A program made the translations under genes and the position numbers. From Oxyruncus cristatus (lineage: Eukaryota > Chordata > Aves > Passeriformes > Cotingidae): a stretch of 64,000 nt of DNA. The notes under the pieces are model-generated. The model ran no database searches. It worked only from the letters and a program-made list of their open reading frames with translations, and had not been told where the DNA came from. Shown piece after piece: positions 36,168 through 48,800 of the stretch; within the stretch, counting starts at the first letter, position 1, and every line of letters begins with the position of its first letter. The DNA is taken from contig VXAY01003154.1 of assembly GCA_013399855.1 (NCBI GenBank), positions 250,106 to 314,105 of the forward strand. Direction: 5' to 3'.

Positions 36168-36636
36168 ATAGAATCATAGAATGTCCTGGATTGGAAGGAA
36201 CCTTAAAGTTCATCTTGTTCCAGCCCCCCTGCCATTGACAGGGACACCTTTCACTGGACCAGGTTGCTCAAAGTCCTGTTGAGCCTTAGCCTTGAACATT
36301 TCCAGGGATGGGGTATCCACGGCTTCTCTGGGCAAACTGTGCCAGGGCCTCACCACCCTCACAGGGAAGAATTTCTTCCTAATATCTAATCTAAATCTAC
36401 TCTCTTTAAGTTTTAAACCATTCCCCTTGTTCTGTCCCTCCAGGCCCTTTCCATCTTTCCTGTAGGTTCCCTTCAGGTATTGGAAGGCCATAATTAGGTC
36501 ACCCTAAAGCCTTCTCTTTTCCAGGCTGAACGACCCCAATTCTCTCAGCCTTCCTCATAGGAGAAGTGCTCCATCCCACTAATCATCTTTGTGGCCTCCT
36601 CTGGACTCACTTCAACAGACTGATGTCTTTCCTGTC
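36168..36636 (-). mobile_element. CR1 LINE 3' fragment, well preserved (antisense)
   Basis: It begins with 'atagaatcatagaatgtcct' (3' end, reversed) and runs through 'ggaaccttaaagttcatctt', 'ctggaccaggttgctcaaag', 'cttgaacatttccagggatg', 'gggaagaatttcttcctaat', 'cttgttctgtccctccaggc', 'attaggtcaccctaaagcct', 'ccaggctgaacgaccccaat' and 'tctggactcacttcaacaga'. About 470 bp covers the end of ORF2 and the 3' UTR. Translated on the minus strand, the 93-codon frame (36210-36491) gives the usual CR1 ORF2 tail with FRLDIRKKFFPVRV and AVDTPSLEMFKA. It is truncated and inactive. Confidence 0.97.
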
Positions 36637-39440
36637 ACATCTAAGTAAGCTCACCTTGGGAGGCAGTGAGGTTTACCAGCAGGACAGGTTATGTTATATG
36701 CCAGCACATTCATTAGAGCTCTTTATGATGGGAAAAAAAGCCTGGTATTAAAAGCAGGGTATAGATGGCCACCAGGAGATTTAAGAGATGATGTTTCTCA
36801 GGTGAAACACCTTTATCAGAATTGGAGCACAGTAAGGAGAGAGGTAAATGTTTCCAGAGAATTTGAAGCAACATCAGAAATGCAAGGGGGGCAAGCAAAG
36901 TGGCACAAATTTATACACTGGTGATCATTTGACAACAAACAACTGGGGCTGGAATTTTGAAATGTACGTGGGGGAATTAGGCACCTAACCTTCAAGGAGA
37001 ATACTTTCCAAGATGAACTAGTTTTTGTTTTAAAAATAATTTAGTGAATTTAAAGGATACAGTAGTCGGATCTCCAGCATCTAAATTGAAAACGGTACAT
37101 TTTCCCTGTACAGTGACAACCTTTCCTAAGTCACATGTGAACTCTTTTGGAACCTTTGCTTTTGGCTGAGAATTTCTCTAACTAACTATGCAATTCATAG
37201 GGACTTGAACAGATATTTCCACTGACTGATTTTTTTTATTGTGAAATTTAGTGAATATTGACTGGCTTTACATGATTCTGAGACTCTTAATATGGAACAG
37301 CTATATACAAGCTAAAGATACTACTATATATAAGATTAAACTACACAGTGTGTACCTCAAATTTTTCATTCTAAACTGCAGAAGTATTTGTAGTTGGTCA
37401 AAATTTATTCTGAATTTTCCCGAATTATAATGGAATAGTCATAAATATTTCAAATGGGAGTTAGTTTAACCTCAGCATTCAGAGTACTCAAAAGCCTAGC
37501 AAACCTATCAACCTTAGGAAGTTTATTGGATGGCACATGAAACACTTGTCACTTCCAGGAAGCTACCAGGCTCCCAATGTCGCATCCAGAATCTTAAGGG
37601 AACAAAGACATTTAAGGAAAAAAAATCACTTCTGCAGTGTGTATGCAAGACTGTGAAATATTTTCTTTGTTCTGAATTGACTAGGATATAGAAACATCTT
37701 AGCAGAGGAAGAACAGAAAATCATTTATCTGTTGAGGGAAAAAAAAATTAGGAAGTAAAGAAACAAAAATCCCAACTAAATAAAAGAACTATCTTTAACT
37801 GATGTGACAGATTTCCTATAGAATTCACCGAGCTGCCATGTAGATTCACCATTGTTTGGCTAAATGTCCTGCCAGAGAATTCAGACACACAGGAAAAGAA
37901 TGGATGTAGTTTTACTTGTTCCTTCCTATTGGAAGTACTTTTCCTCTTTTTATTTGCTTTGTGCAGCAAGTTTCTGTCTTTGCTGTGGGTGAGTGAGTGA
38001 CTAATTAAATGTAGGACCAGAACATGAGCCAGTAACCCAGCCTTGCTCATGAAATCACTAGACCAGCAAAGGATCTGGTGCATTATGGTTATGCACTGCT
38101 ACAGTATTATCTCTAGTTACTGTAATAAACAGATTGGGAGGATGTTTTACCCCTCTGTTGTATTATCCTTATATTCAGTCCAGCTCTTGGTAGCTGAAAA
38201 TATTAAGGAAAAAAAATCATGTAATGACTTGACTGATGAATATGGGCATTGAAGCGTGTAAGTGAAAGTGCCTGACATACACCTGGAGAGAATTAATCAA
38301 CCAAAAGCAATGCCAAGTAGGATATGTTTGCAAAGTACATACTCAAAATGAAGTGAATGCTTTATTAGGAAGTTATGATTCAAATGTTTAGTTTGATCTC
38401 TTATTATTGATGCTCACATCAAACATAATTCTTTTCCCTTCAATTAATCTCTTTTCCCTGAAATCCATCTATTGTTAGGCCATAATTTTCACTTCTGATT
38501 TTGTTCTAATAAATATTGGTTCACTTTAGTCCTTGTGTTGGTGACTTTGTAAGCTCTTACCGCTAATGTGGGTTAATAGTGCAATATAATTAATGGAGTT
38601 TCACTGAACTCTTGTACAACTAATTCTGAATATTACGAACTTTTGAGTTAAGTGGTTATTGACCAAATACATGCATTATTTTTATTGTTCTTTTGACGTA
38701 TATGGAAGCAAAACTTACACTGAGAACTTGAATGTGTCAGAAGTTAGGAGCAGAACAATCTGAGCTGAAAAAGGAGAGGAAATTGTGAGGGGGTGGAAGA
38801 GGTCTGGGGAAGATTCAGGAGATGTAAGGGAGGATGCAACAATCATTGAGGGCTCCAAGGGAGATAGAAGTGGAAGAAGCAATCGTAGAAGGGAAGAAAA
38901 AGAACAGTCTGGTTCAAGAACAGCAATGTTTCAAGGCTTTAGAGGAAGAAATGAAGATTAAAATTTGTGAGCTAAGTGAGAGGGGGAAGAAAAAGAAGGG
39001 AAGGGGAAGAAAAATTGTTTTATATGAAAATTGGTATATTTGTAATTGTGAAGGTTATTTCTATTGTTTTAGTAGCACTATTGATAAAATAGCTTGACAA
39101 AATATATGAGCTTCATTCTTGGACTGAATGGATTCTAAGTATATTGATATTATCATATGACAGGATAACAAACAAAAGAGTACATGCATTCACTTGAAAT
39201 TTCCTTCTCAGGAAAAGTGATGATTACTCAGTCCCCTAAAATGTAAAATACTCAAGTCCATGTATCAAAACAACTTTAATGCCAAGTGTCAAGTTGACAA
39301 TACTACTTACAGCTAACACTATCCATGAAATAACTTTGGCACTGCACTATATTTTCTACTGTGGAAAGTTTGTTCAGCCCTGGTTTTAACTATATGGTGA
39401 GGCAACAGAGGAAAATTCAAATCATAAAATCTTCAAATTA
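36637..39440. other. Gene-free interval with purine-rich tract
   Basis: No gene was seen. A purine-rich region spans about 38758-39014, built of GGAAGA-like words, and gives an 87-codon, lysine/glutamate-rich plus-strand frame (38834-39097) that reflects composition. A 111-codon minus-strand frame (37748-38083) has no family signature. Confidence 0.65.
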
Positions 39441-39850
39441 TGGAGAGGATTACTCAAGATATCTGTAAACATCTCTCCTGTGAAAACAGACTGAGAGAGT
39501 TGGTGTTGTTCATCCTGGAGAAGAGAAGGCTCTGAGGAGAATTTTTTGGGCCTCTCAGCCCATAAGAAAGAAGGGGAAAGGCTTTTTAGCAGGGCCTGTA
39601 GTGATACGACAAGGGGTAAAGGTTTTAAACTAAAAGAGGGTTGATTTAGACTAGATATAAGGAAGAGGTTTTTTATAGTGAGGGTGGTGAGACACTGGTA
39701 GATGCCCCAATCCCTGGGAACATTCAAGGTCAGAGTGGATGGGGCTCTAAGCAACCTGATCTGGTCGAAGATGTCCCTCCTCATTGCAGGGATGTTGGAC
39801 TGGGTGACCTTAAATGTCTCTTCCAAGCGAAACTGTTCTATGATTCTATA
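39441..39850 (+). mobile_element. CR1 LINE 3' fragment
   Basis: CR1 words in order are 'ctctcctgtgaaaacagact', 'gagagagttggtgttgttca', 'tcctggagaagagaaggctc', 'aactaaaagagggttgattt', 'agactagatataaggaagag', 'gtgagggtggtgagacactg', 'gtggatggggctctaagcaa' and the end 'ctgttctatgattctata'. A deletion of about 28 bp removes the 'gaacaggttgcccagagaagctg' type segment near 39695. The longest frame of the window (153 codons, minus strand) runs antisense across it and is not a gene. Confidence 0.96.
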
Positions 39851-42800
39851 AAATCCCAAATTTGCCAAAGGATTTAGAGACACCAGTTCTTCTGTAACCA
39901 GGGGAAATTAGTTGCTGAGCTGCTTCTGTTAGTTAGTCTGTGTCTTTATAAACATTTAATGGTCTAAGCAAAACATTTGGTGAAAAAATCAAGGAAAGGA
40001 GCAAGCTTATAGAAATATCAATCAAATATTTTTCATTAGGAACGAAGAATTTCATTGAAGGAAGAAGCGAGTCGCTTTCTTGGGACATTAACTAACAATA
40101 GCTTTTTGAAAGGTTTTTGATTTGTTTAAGTTCACGCTCCTTTCCTTTGCCTTTGTTTCTACTTACTCAACACTTATGACCTTGTCTACCTACAGATACT
40201 ATACCCATTAAATCCTGTTATTACAGTCTTTATTCAGCCTCATCAAATTCTCCAAATAGAGTTGAGAGAGCAGGAGAGGAAAGAAATATGAAAGTAGATT
40301 TAATAGGAACAGATAGTGATTCACAGTGTTTCATAGATACCATTAAGATAACAAATAATATACTCTCAATGAATAAATAGGGTTTTATAAAAGCCTTCCA
40401 GCTTGCTCCTGGTGATAGCTTTTAAAGTTTCAAGAGCTAAAGCATACATTTCCTTCAGTCAGGGCTGTACTTTGCAGTCATAGGGACATTAATGTTCTAA
40501 GGGACCCATTGAATGAAAGTCAGTCGTCTTTTATACTCAGTCGTTTTTCATCTTTCTCAGCTCATTAATTGAGGAGAGATTATGATTTTTATGAACTTGT
40601 TTTGTTTGGTGTTGTTCACTGGATGTTTTCGTGTGACCCCGCTGATTCCAATAAACACCTGTCACTATAGGATTGTGTGGGCATAACTGAGGGAAAGTTG
40701 GTGTAGCAAGTCAAATACAATTGGCATTTGTTAAATGAATGAAAATTTTTGTTCCTTTTGACACCTGAGATGTATCAGAGTTACACTGCAACCAGTAAAG
40801 TAACTGCTCTATTTTTGTAGTGCTCATATGCTTGAAACTATGTAGACCCCCATCAAAATTCAAGAGGGCCTTTGTAAACCCCCTCAGTAGAGGAAAATTC
40901 AGAAATGTAAATGTTATGTGGGAATTCTATAATTTTTGTTAAAATCTCCATCTTGCTCCTACCTCATTTCTGTGTTTAGCCATCCTGCCAATGAATAGAC
41001 TGAGGAATAGCCACACCATCTGCATTAACATCCAGTGTGGATGCTGAGATTTCTTTTTGACTCCATTTCCCCTCATCTTTGTGTCACAATACCACTACCT
41101 GTCTCTTGGCAGTATTGTTTTTCTACTGACTATGTAGACTTCCTCAGTACTTTCAGTGAGGTTTGGGAGCTAATAATCTTAGTCCCCAAATTATTATAAT
41201 AGGCCTTATACAAGACTAAAGAAAAGTCTACAATGAATTCTTGTATTTAACCTATTTTTCCTTTTTTGTTTGTTTGGGTTTGTGTGTGTGTTTGTTTTTT
41301 GTTTTGTTGCTTTGTTTTTTCCTGATTTCCTAGAATCAACCATTGGAGAGATTTCTTGTCTTTGTAGAGTCTAAGAAACATCATTACTCATAGCTGATAC
41401 AGTCCTTTAAGGGGTCTTTTACTGAGAAATAAACGCTTGAAATATGCTCCTGGATATGAGGAATGGTCTGGATGGCAACAGTTTATAGTGACAATGCAAT
41501 CAATTGTAGGTATTAGTTTTTACTATAGAAACAATTTGTCAGTCTCTTTGTCAAAATGAAGTTTGACTTATCTTTCTGATCAGCAGGACTAGGAATACCA
41601 AGGTCAGAGAAGACTGGAGAAGTTTAGAAAGTGTCTGGGTATTTTTATGCTTCTCTCCAAATGTACCTTTTTAATACTTTATATAAACCAATGTATTAAA
41701 AAGAAATTAAACTTTCTGGAAATTTAATTCAGCTGATTCATTTTGGAGAAGCTTAATAACAATAATTTAAATGGTTTTGGTTAGGATATATTTAAACCTT
41801 TCCAAAGTCTACCTAAATCACTTTGCAAGCCCATCTTTTAAAAGCCATACATTTTACTTTGCATGAAAAAGGTCAGAACAAAGCAGTTAATTCTCTCATG
41901 AAACTTTTATTTTTCCTGTACAATAGTATTTCCCCTGGTGGTATGTAACCATGTCTCATTGGGAAGGCAGTAGGTGAGCTTGTTTGTCATTTGTTCATCA
42001 ATAGTGAAGAATATTTCTACTGATCTGGCTCATAAGAAATTTTTTTCTAGATTGCACAATGCAAGAAAACAAACAGCATCACTGGAGTAACTTATCCTTG
42101 CAATCCACAGAAGCCAGCAGCAGAATGATAAGAATTTGGTGTTTTGAATCCTCTTACACTGATGGAGTCTCTAGTTGTCTTTTGTTGACCTTCATAGGAT
42201 AAAATGGAAATCCACACAGTTTCACGGACACATTAACAGGGAAGGGACACGTGAAAACCACTGACATTAAAACTATTTCGTTGGGGTTATTTTAAGAAAT
42301 AGTTAATCTAAGGAAAGTAAAATCCATAAAGCAATATATCAGAATATTGGTTGACAGCTGGGCACAAAATATCCTAGTAATCAATTAAAAAAATCAGTAA
42401 TAATCTACAGTGAAAAGACTTTTGCCCTTTCTTGCTGGAGAGGTTTGAATTTTTAAAGAATACATTGTCACTCTGAAGAACGAATTCTTGCTCTAGTCTG
42501 AGGCAGTGCTGAGCGAAAGTTGAAAGCTACATTACACTTGCTAAAGAACTAATGTGCATTATCTACTTTAGAGGTATTTATAATTGCTAGCTGCAGCTGG
42601 TAGATGATATGTTACACTGCAAACTGTCACAAGCAGAGGGCTCTTTCCATTAGCCAGTTAAACCACTGGACTGCATGGTCCCTCATTTGGAATTAGATTT
42701 GTAATAGAATATGTGATTATGAAGTGTACCTTCATAGATGTTGGCTCTTTGCTGAATGCCTTTCATGTGCATTGAGTAATCTCTTACAAGGCAAACTGTA

Positions 42801-45800
42801 CAGCAGTGCAACTGTAAATCCAGTTAATGTGGAAAGACATTAAGAATGCGTGTGAAGGGGTGAACTGGTTCTGTCAAGGGTCAAGTGGAATAAAATATAA
42901 GTAAGAAGTGCATCGCTTTGGAGAATTGTCAGCCTTTCACTTCTTTCTATCTGCCTTTTCACTATGTATTTCATTTATTTAGGCTTTTTGTTTGTAGGCT
43001 TTGTTGAAAAAATCATATTCCAAACTTTCTTCTGAATGGTGAAACAGAGCACAGAAAGTATTAAACCTGTCTTACTTCAGGCTCTGTGGCAAAACTTTTT
43101 GAAAGTGATTTCCCCCCAGTGTTGATAGGTACTCCTTGCCATTTAACTTGAAGGATCATCACTCCATTTTGTCAGAAACCTTATACATTTCTAATATATA
43201 ATACTTCTTTACAGTGTCTTTGCACATGTTTAAGTTAGATCTAATGTAAAAATGAGATAAACAGGAAGAGAAGACAGAGGAATACAAGGTGCACTGGAAA
43301 TAGCTGATTAGTGCAATAAGCTGCAGAGACAAAACATATATTTAGAGGGCAAGAGGTAATAGATTTTTTCTGAGCATTTGATATATACTTTTTTTTCTTA
43401 CTTAGTTGTATATATTTAGGACTTCTGAAAATAACACCTAAGTTGTGTTGCAATTATTTAATGAAAATAGAAACATAAAGTATGCATTTTATAGTATCCT
43501 TTTACAGTATATTTTACTTTACCTGCACACTATGTTACACATTTCCATGTGGTAAATTGCACATTTTTTTAGAAAATTTACCTTCCAAAATCTGATGCTT
43601 TAAAATTAAAATTTACCCCAGGGTCTTGCCAATAAAGGAAATATAACTGTTGTTATTCTCTTGTGCAATATTAGATTACTATTTTCATGGCACAACCTAA
43701 TCAGTTGTGCTTCTCTGTGAAAATCCATATGTTTGTGAAGTTGTGAAGTGAGAAATCTTGGTTAATTTCTTCGAGAGTATTAACACCATGTGAAGAAAAG
43801 AAAACAAAAAAAGGGGAAAACCCTCTGCTGGGTTTTTCCATTCTGTAATTTAGTGTGTGCTGCATTGCACTACTTGATTGTACTTCTGCACTGCACATTT
43901 TTAATGTATTTCAGAAGTACAATTATGTGCATTTGAATGATAATAAACAGGATAAATTGCAGAGATTTTCCAGGCAACACAAAAAAGATTTGTAACTCTC
44001 CATAGCTTTCTTGTCTATTTAGAAGCATAGCAATTATCACTTAGCGGTACCCAAATCATACATTTTAATTAAAGATATTTTACCACTGGGATTACACTCG
44101 AAGCATAGTTGCTTCTCCCTGTGAAGCACAGCATTCCAGCACTTCAGTGGTCACAGCTTGTCTGCCACCAGGTTTTCAGGTAAATTATTGCTCTGAAGTG
44201 AATGCATGTATTCCGGTTCACAAAGACATGGTTAAAACTCATGAGACAGACTTTCGACTTGCTTTAAGAAGCCAAAATAGTTGCAGGTAAGATGCAATTA
44301 CATGGATTATGTTTTCGTTATTGAGCCACTTTAATCTTTTCCTGGAGTGAATTAAAAAAATACTCACAAAAAAAACCCCCACGGAAACCCCCAAACTAAA
44401 AACCCAAACCAAAGCCTGTCTAATTTTCCCTTCTGTTTTAACTAGCTTGTTACACCAAAGTAGAACTCTGTGTCTTTGAAATAGAGTTAGAAGTCCAAAT
44501 TGTGATGTTTATATGAATATTTACTGCACATCTTTTTTTTTTAGCTGAGTACTGTGAATGGAAAACATTAGTTTTTAGCTTAGAAAAATCTGTGGTAGAA
44601 TGGATTGCCTCTTTTTTAAACTATTGTACATTGCTTAATAGGTTGCAAATCTAAACTTTTTTTGCTTGGCACTTAAGAGAGTGAGGTCTCTAGGACTGAA
44701 ACTTTTGGCATATGTAGGGTATTTGACTTTTTAAAGGACATCCAGTTGGAAAATTTCCCTCTTAAAATGGCAAAATCTAGCTCTTAATGATGTGAGAGAA
44801 GAGCAAGATAACAAAGGGTATAATAATTCTTTCTTATTTTGCAAAAAATATTTTATAATCATAACCATAAAGCATTATTTAATTTTAAAATCACTGTATG
44901 ACTGCAATCACAGTACATCCAAGAGGAAAAATTAGCTGCTAATGTCTCTGACCCAAAGGGAGATTAAGCTAAAAGCCACTTGTTTTACAGTTTCCATTTC
45001 CACAGTGAATGAATTGGCTACTTGTTAGAACAGGTCTCAGCCTGTAGGTCCACGTGGGATGTTGGCAGGTACACCCACAGGAGTTTCTTTTCCTCACCCA
45101 AGATTTTACAAGCATCTTCAGGGTTCATAGTGACTCTGCTTTGCTGAAATGAGCATCATCTCTTAGTTTCAGGAGCAACTTTCTCTGTTTCTCCTCACAA
45201 GTACATGCTTTAGAACAATACAAAGGACTGTTGCAAGTGGGTTAAGGAAAAGTGGTGTAAACAAAATGTGGTTACACAGTAGGTGTATTTTCTCCCACAG
45301 GCAGCAGTATAAGCTCACCTTTAAAAATTGTGTGGAAATGCATGAAAATATCACAGCGCAAGTGGGCAGTAAGATTAGCACTGTCTAGTGATTTTTAATA
45401 GACTATTCTACTGATGTGATCCCCATATTTGGAGTAATTCTTAGTTTCTCTCCTTCAAGTCTTGAGACCAGAACGCTGTCAAACCATTTTTAGTAGAAGA
45501 GAAAAGAAAATGTCAAGATCAACTAAATATCTTCTTTTAGTGCAACTGTGTATTTATTCTGAAACTGCGATTCAGAGGTAGTTTCTATTTCCACAACACC
45601 TTTCTCAGGAGTTAGGACTTCTCCCAAGAGCGTTTCTTTTGTTTTTTTTAAAGGAAACTACATGTTTTAACTCCTAATTCAATTGTTTATATCTAGGTTC
45701 AACCTCAAAGGCTAAGAAAACCATTTGACTCCCATTAACACCATATCTACTATGGTGTGGCTTCTATGCCCTATCACATCGGTACAGAAGTAGGTTGATT

Positions 45801-48800
45801 ATAACATTGTTTTTCAGAACTTGTGCAAGCAGTACTGGAGCTACTAAATGCAGCAGTTGCCTAGCAAACAATGAAGAGAAATCAATGCAAACCCGTTAAA
45901 TGTTTTCATGTTATGAATCTCTGCATTCCTCTGAAATGACATTCTTTGAAAAATATTTCAGTCAGTTCCAGTTTTTTAGCTGCAGATACTTGTCTTTGAT
46001 GTCAAATGTCTTAAAATGACCATCACGAAAGGACACTTTATAGTATTGCGTTTAAAGAATAATTATATTCTTTCAGGTTTTATATCCAATTGTGAGTTTC
46101 TTATAACCAAAATGATATTTTTCTTTCTAAATAGGAGAATAAAATTTTTAATATTTGTAAATTAATTTCATATAGGTTTCATAGAACTCTTTGTTTTAGA
46201 AGTGAAGTACCTTCCTCTCTAGAGAAGACAGGAGGTAAACACATTTTGTAGAGGAGCCCTTGGTATATCCTTCTGTATATCCTTTGTATCAATACTGTTT
46301 TTTTCAAATACCTTTGGAGAAGAATATCTTCACATTCCCTAAAAAATGAGACGTTCTGTTCCTTGGGAACAAGTTCTTGTTGGGTGTAGGCTTTTTTTTT
46401 GGTAAATCAGCTCTCTAAATAAGAGTCTTATTTTCTTACTATGTCATGAAGATAAATAAACACAGTAGTAGGGATCTGGGTCTGCCTTTCTAATCTAGCA
46501 TATATTGTAAAAGGAATACAGAAGTCCAAGCACTATATTAGAAGTGATAAGTGCTAGAGTTTTTGTGGTAAGGTATCATTATTCACTGTACTTTTAATAA
46601 CTGATACTTGCAGAAGAAAAGTAAAGGTAGAGTTCTACTAATTAGCCTCAGTATCTAATTTAATAAAATATAGCTATGCAAAAAGGATGTGCATAGCAGC
46701 TACATAGCTCTCAAAGCATCATTTATAGCAAAGACAGGCTTATTACAACTGAAGATTACCAGGGGTTTGGATTTTTTTGTTTCAGTGATGAGGTATATTT
46801 TGATTTCTCCATCCAGGCATATGTGAGGTGAAAGTTAATGATATCCTTTTCCCCTTGAGAACATATAGTAATCTGCTTTATTGCTTACTTTACTCTTTCC
46901 CTGAAAAGCTGTGTGGTTGCTGTAGGAAACATCATGTTTTGGATGGAGAGAGGAGAAATTGTGGAAATCAGCTACACATGAGAGATTAGTGTCAGAGACT
47001 GTACAGAACCCTCACCAGCATTTCTGGTCGCAGATCAGACAGAATGGGCTCTTTTTATACACGATTCCAGCAAAATACTTACACATGGGAGATGAAGCCA
47101 AAAGAAGCTTCCATGTGTTGAAGTGCTCAGCTGGATCAGGACCAGAGGGGCTGGCCAACCTTTTCTTGCTACACTGACTTCATACTAAGTGTCCATATGT
47201 TTATAGAGAACTATTCTTCGTGGAATGTCTCAAAACTATTTTGCTACATAGTAAGAAATTGCTTCAGCTAGCTCTGCAGTACATTTGTGGTGTATTATTC
47301 TGCAGTGGTTAATAGAGCACAGCCACACTATAAAATGGCTCAAGAAAAAAGCAGAAGAATGCTGAATCTAATTAAAAATGCAAGGGAAAATGAAAAAGGC
47401 AGAGTGTAATTACCTGAGCTGAAATTTAGCCAGGACATAAGAATTAAAACCTTACACTTAGGAAGCTTTCTTGACTTCTTAATAAACAGTAGAGGTACAG
47501 GGTATTGCTAAAGCATTTACCTGTGCATGTTTACTTGAATTTACATTGAATTTATGCAATTCACTCTCAGCATTAACATACTGATAAGCTACAAGTTAAG
47601 GATTACTTAACTGCATAATCTTTTTATGGCAGGGAGCGGTGTCTGCAGACAAATTATTCACAACTAAAGTACTATAATTCACATGGGGTACAAAATGCAG
47701 TTGGAATGAGTGCTACCCAAACCCATTTGTTATAGCCTTGGCACAGAAATGACTGAAAACATGAGCAAAGGCAGGATATTCTCTCCAAAGACAATCCAGT
47801 GTATGTACTCATATTTGGATTTTCTACATATAGTGGAGACAATTGCTCTGGTCCAGAGAGTTTCCCAGAGCTATAACATGCTTGGTCCACTGGAGATATA
47901 ACATTTATGAAGCTGGTTGTAAGAGCTTCTAGTGCAAAGATTAAATTCACATTTCAGAAATATGACCACAGAATCAAAGTTCACAGTTACTTTTTATGTG
48001 CAAAAAAAATGAGTGTAACTTTCATCTCTATCTCTAAATAAATTCTGTGGTGATCCAATGATAGAGAAAGAAGGGGAAAAAAAATGGAGGGGAAGAGAAG
48101 AAGCAACAGCTCCAGCAATTATTCAATCTCAGATGTATTCACAGAACCCCTGTGAGCAGATTTTTGGTGGGTGCCACCTATATCTGGACTTCTGAACTTC
48201 ACCTGGAAACAGTAGGAGTGTGTCTTCAAAGAAGTCCAAGGAAAGGTCTCAGACAGAGCTATGGGATGCTTACAGAGGGTGACAGCAGCCAGAGGTGATT
48301 CAGAAAATCCAGTGGGGTTTAGATTAGAGATTTGAGCCAGAAAGGAGAAAAGAGAATAGAAAATTGAGATGGCCCGTGGTCATGATCAAAGAACTTGGTT
48401 TAGAAAGTGCTGAATGCTTCTGGTTAGGAGAAGCTGAAATCCAGGAGTTAATGGCCAGGAGTTAGAGGTGGGTTAGGTTTTGAAAGGCTGAAGAATTCAG
48501 GATTCTTATACAGCAGATCTTTACTTAGATACCTATGAAGGTATCACGCATTTCTTCCCGTTGTCCCTCTAACACACGGGACCTCTGGGCAGCCTGTTCC
48601 TCTTCACTCTTCTCTCCACTGTCAGGCATGTGGTACCTTATGTATCCATTGACTTCAGTGGGAGGTGAGCTTTTAGGTATGTTTGCAAATCTTGAAGCCC
48701 CAGAACTAAGCCCTGTGACTTTCAAGATGAATGAATGTTGTAATAACTCCTGTGATTAACAGTTACTAAATGTGAATTTTAAATGTCACATCAGAAATGC

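Noticed and set aside
36210..36491. 93-codon minus-strand frame with conserved-looking sequence
   Set aside because: It is the C-terminal piece of CR1 ORF2 within a truncated, inactive copy, not a host gene.
38834..39097. Lysine/glutamate-rich 87-codon frame resembling a coiled coil
   Set aside because: It is produced by a purine-rich tract; no start context or flanking exons support it.
39422..39883. 153-codon minus-strand open frame, longest in the window
   Set aside because: It lies antisense across the CR1 copy at 39441-39850 and its sequence follows that of the repeat.
44366..44413. A/C-rich stretch resembling degenerate telomere repeats
   Set aside because: No CCCTAA unit occurs; the words are irregular AAACCC-type low complexity.
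47672..47950. 92-codon minus-strand and 63-codon plus-strand frames overlapping
   Set aside because: No family signature in either; isolated and consistent with chance.
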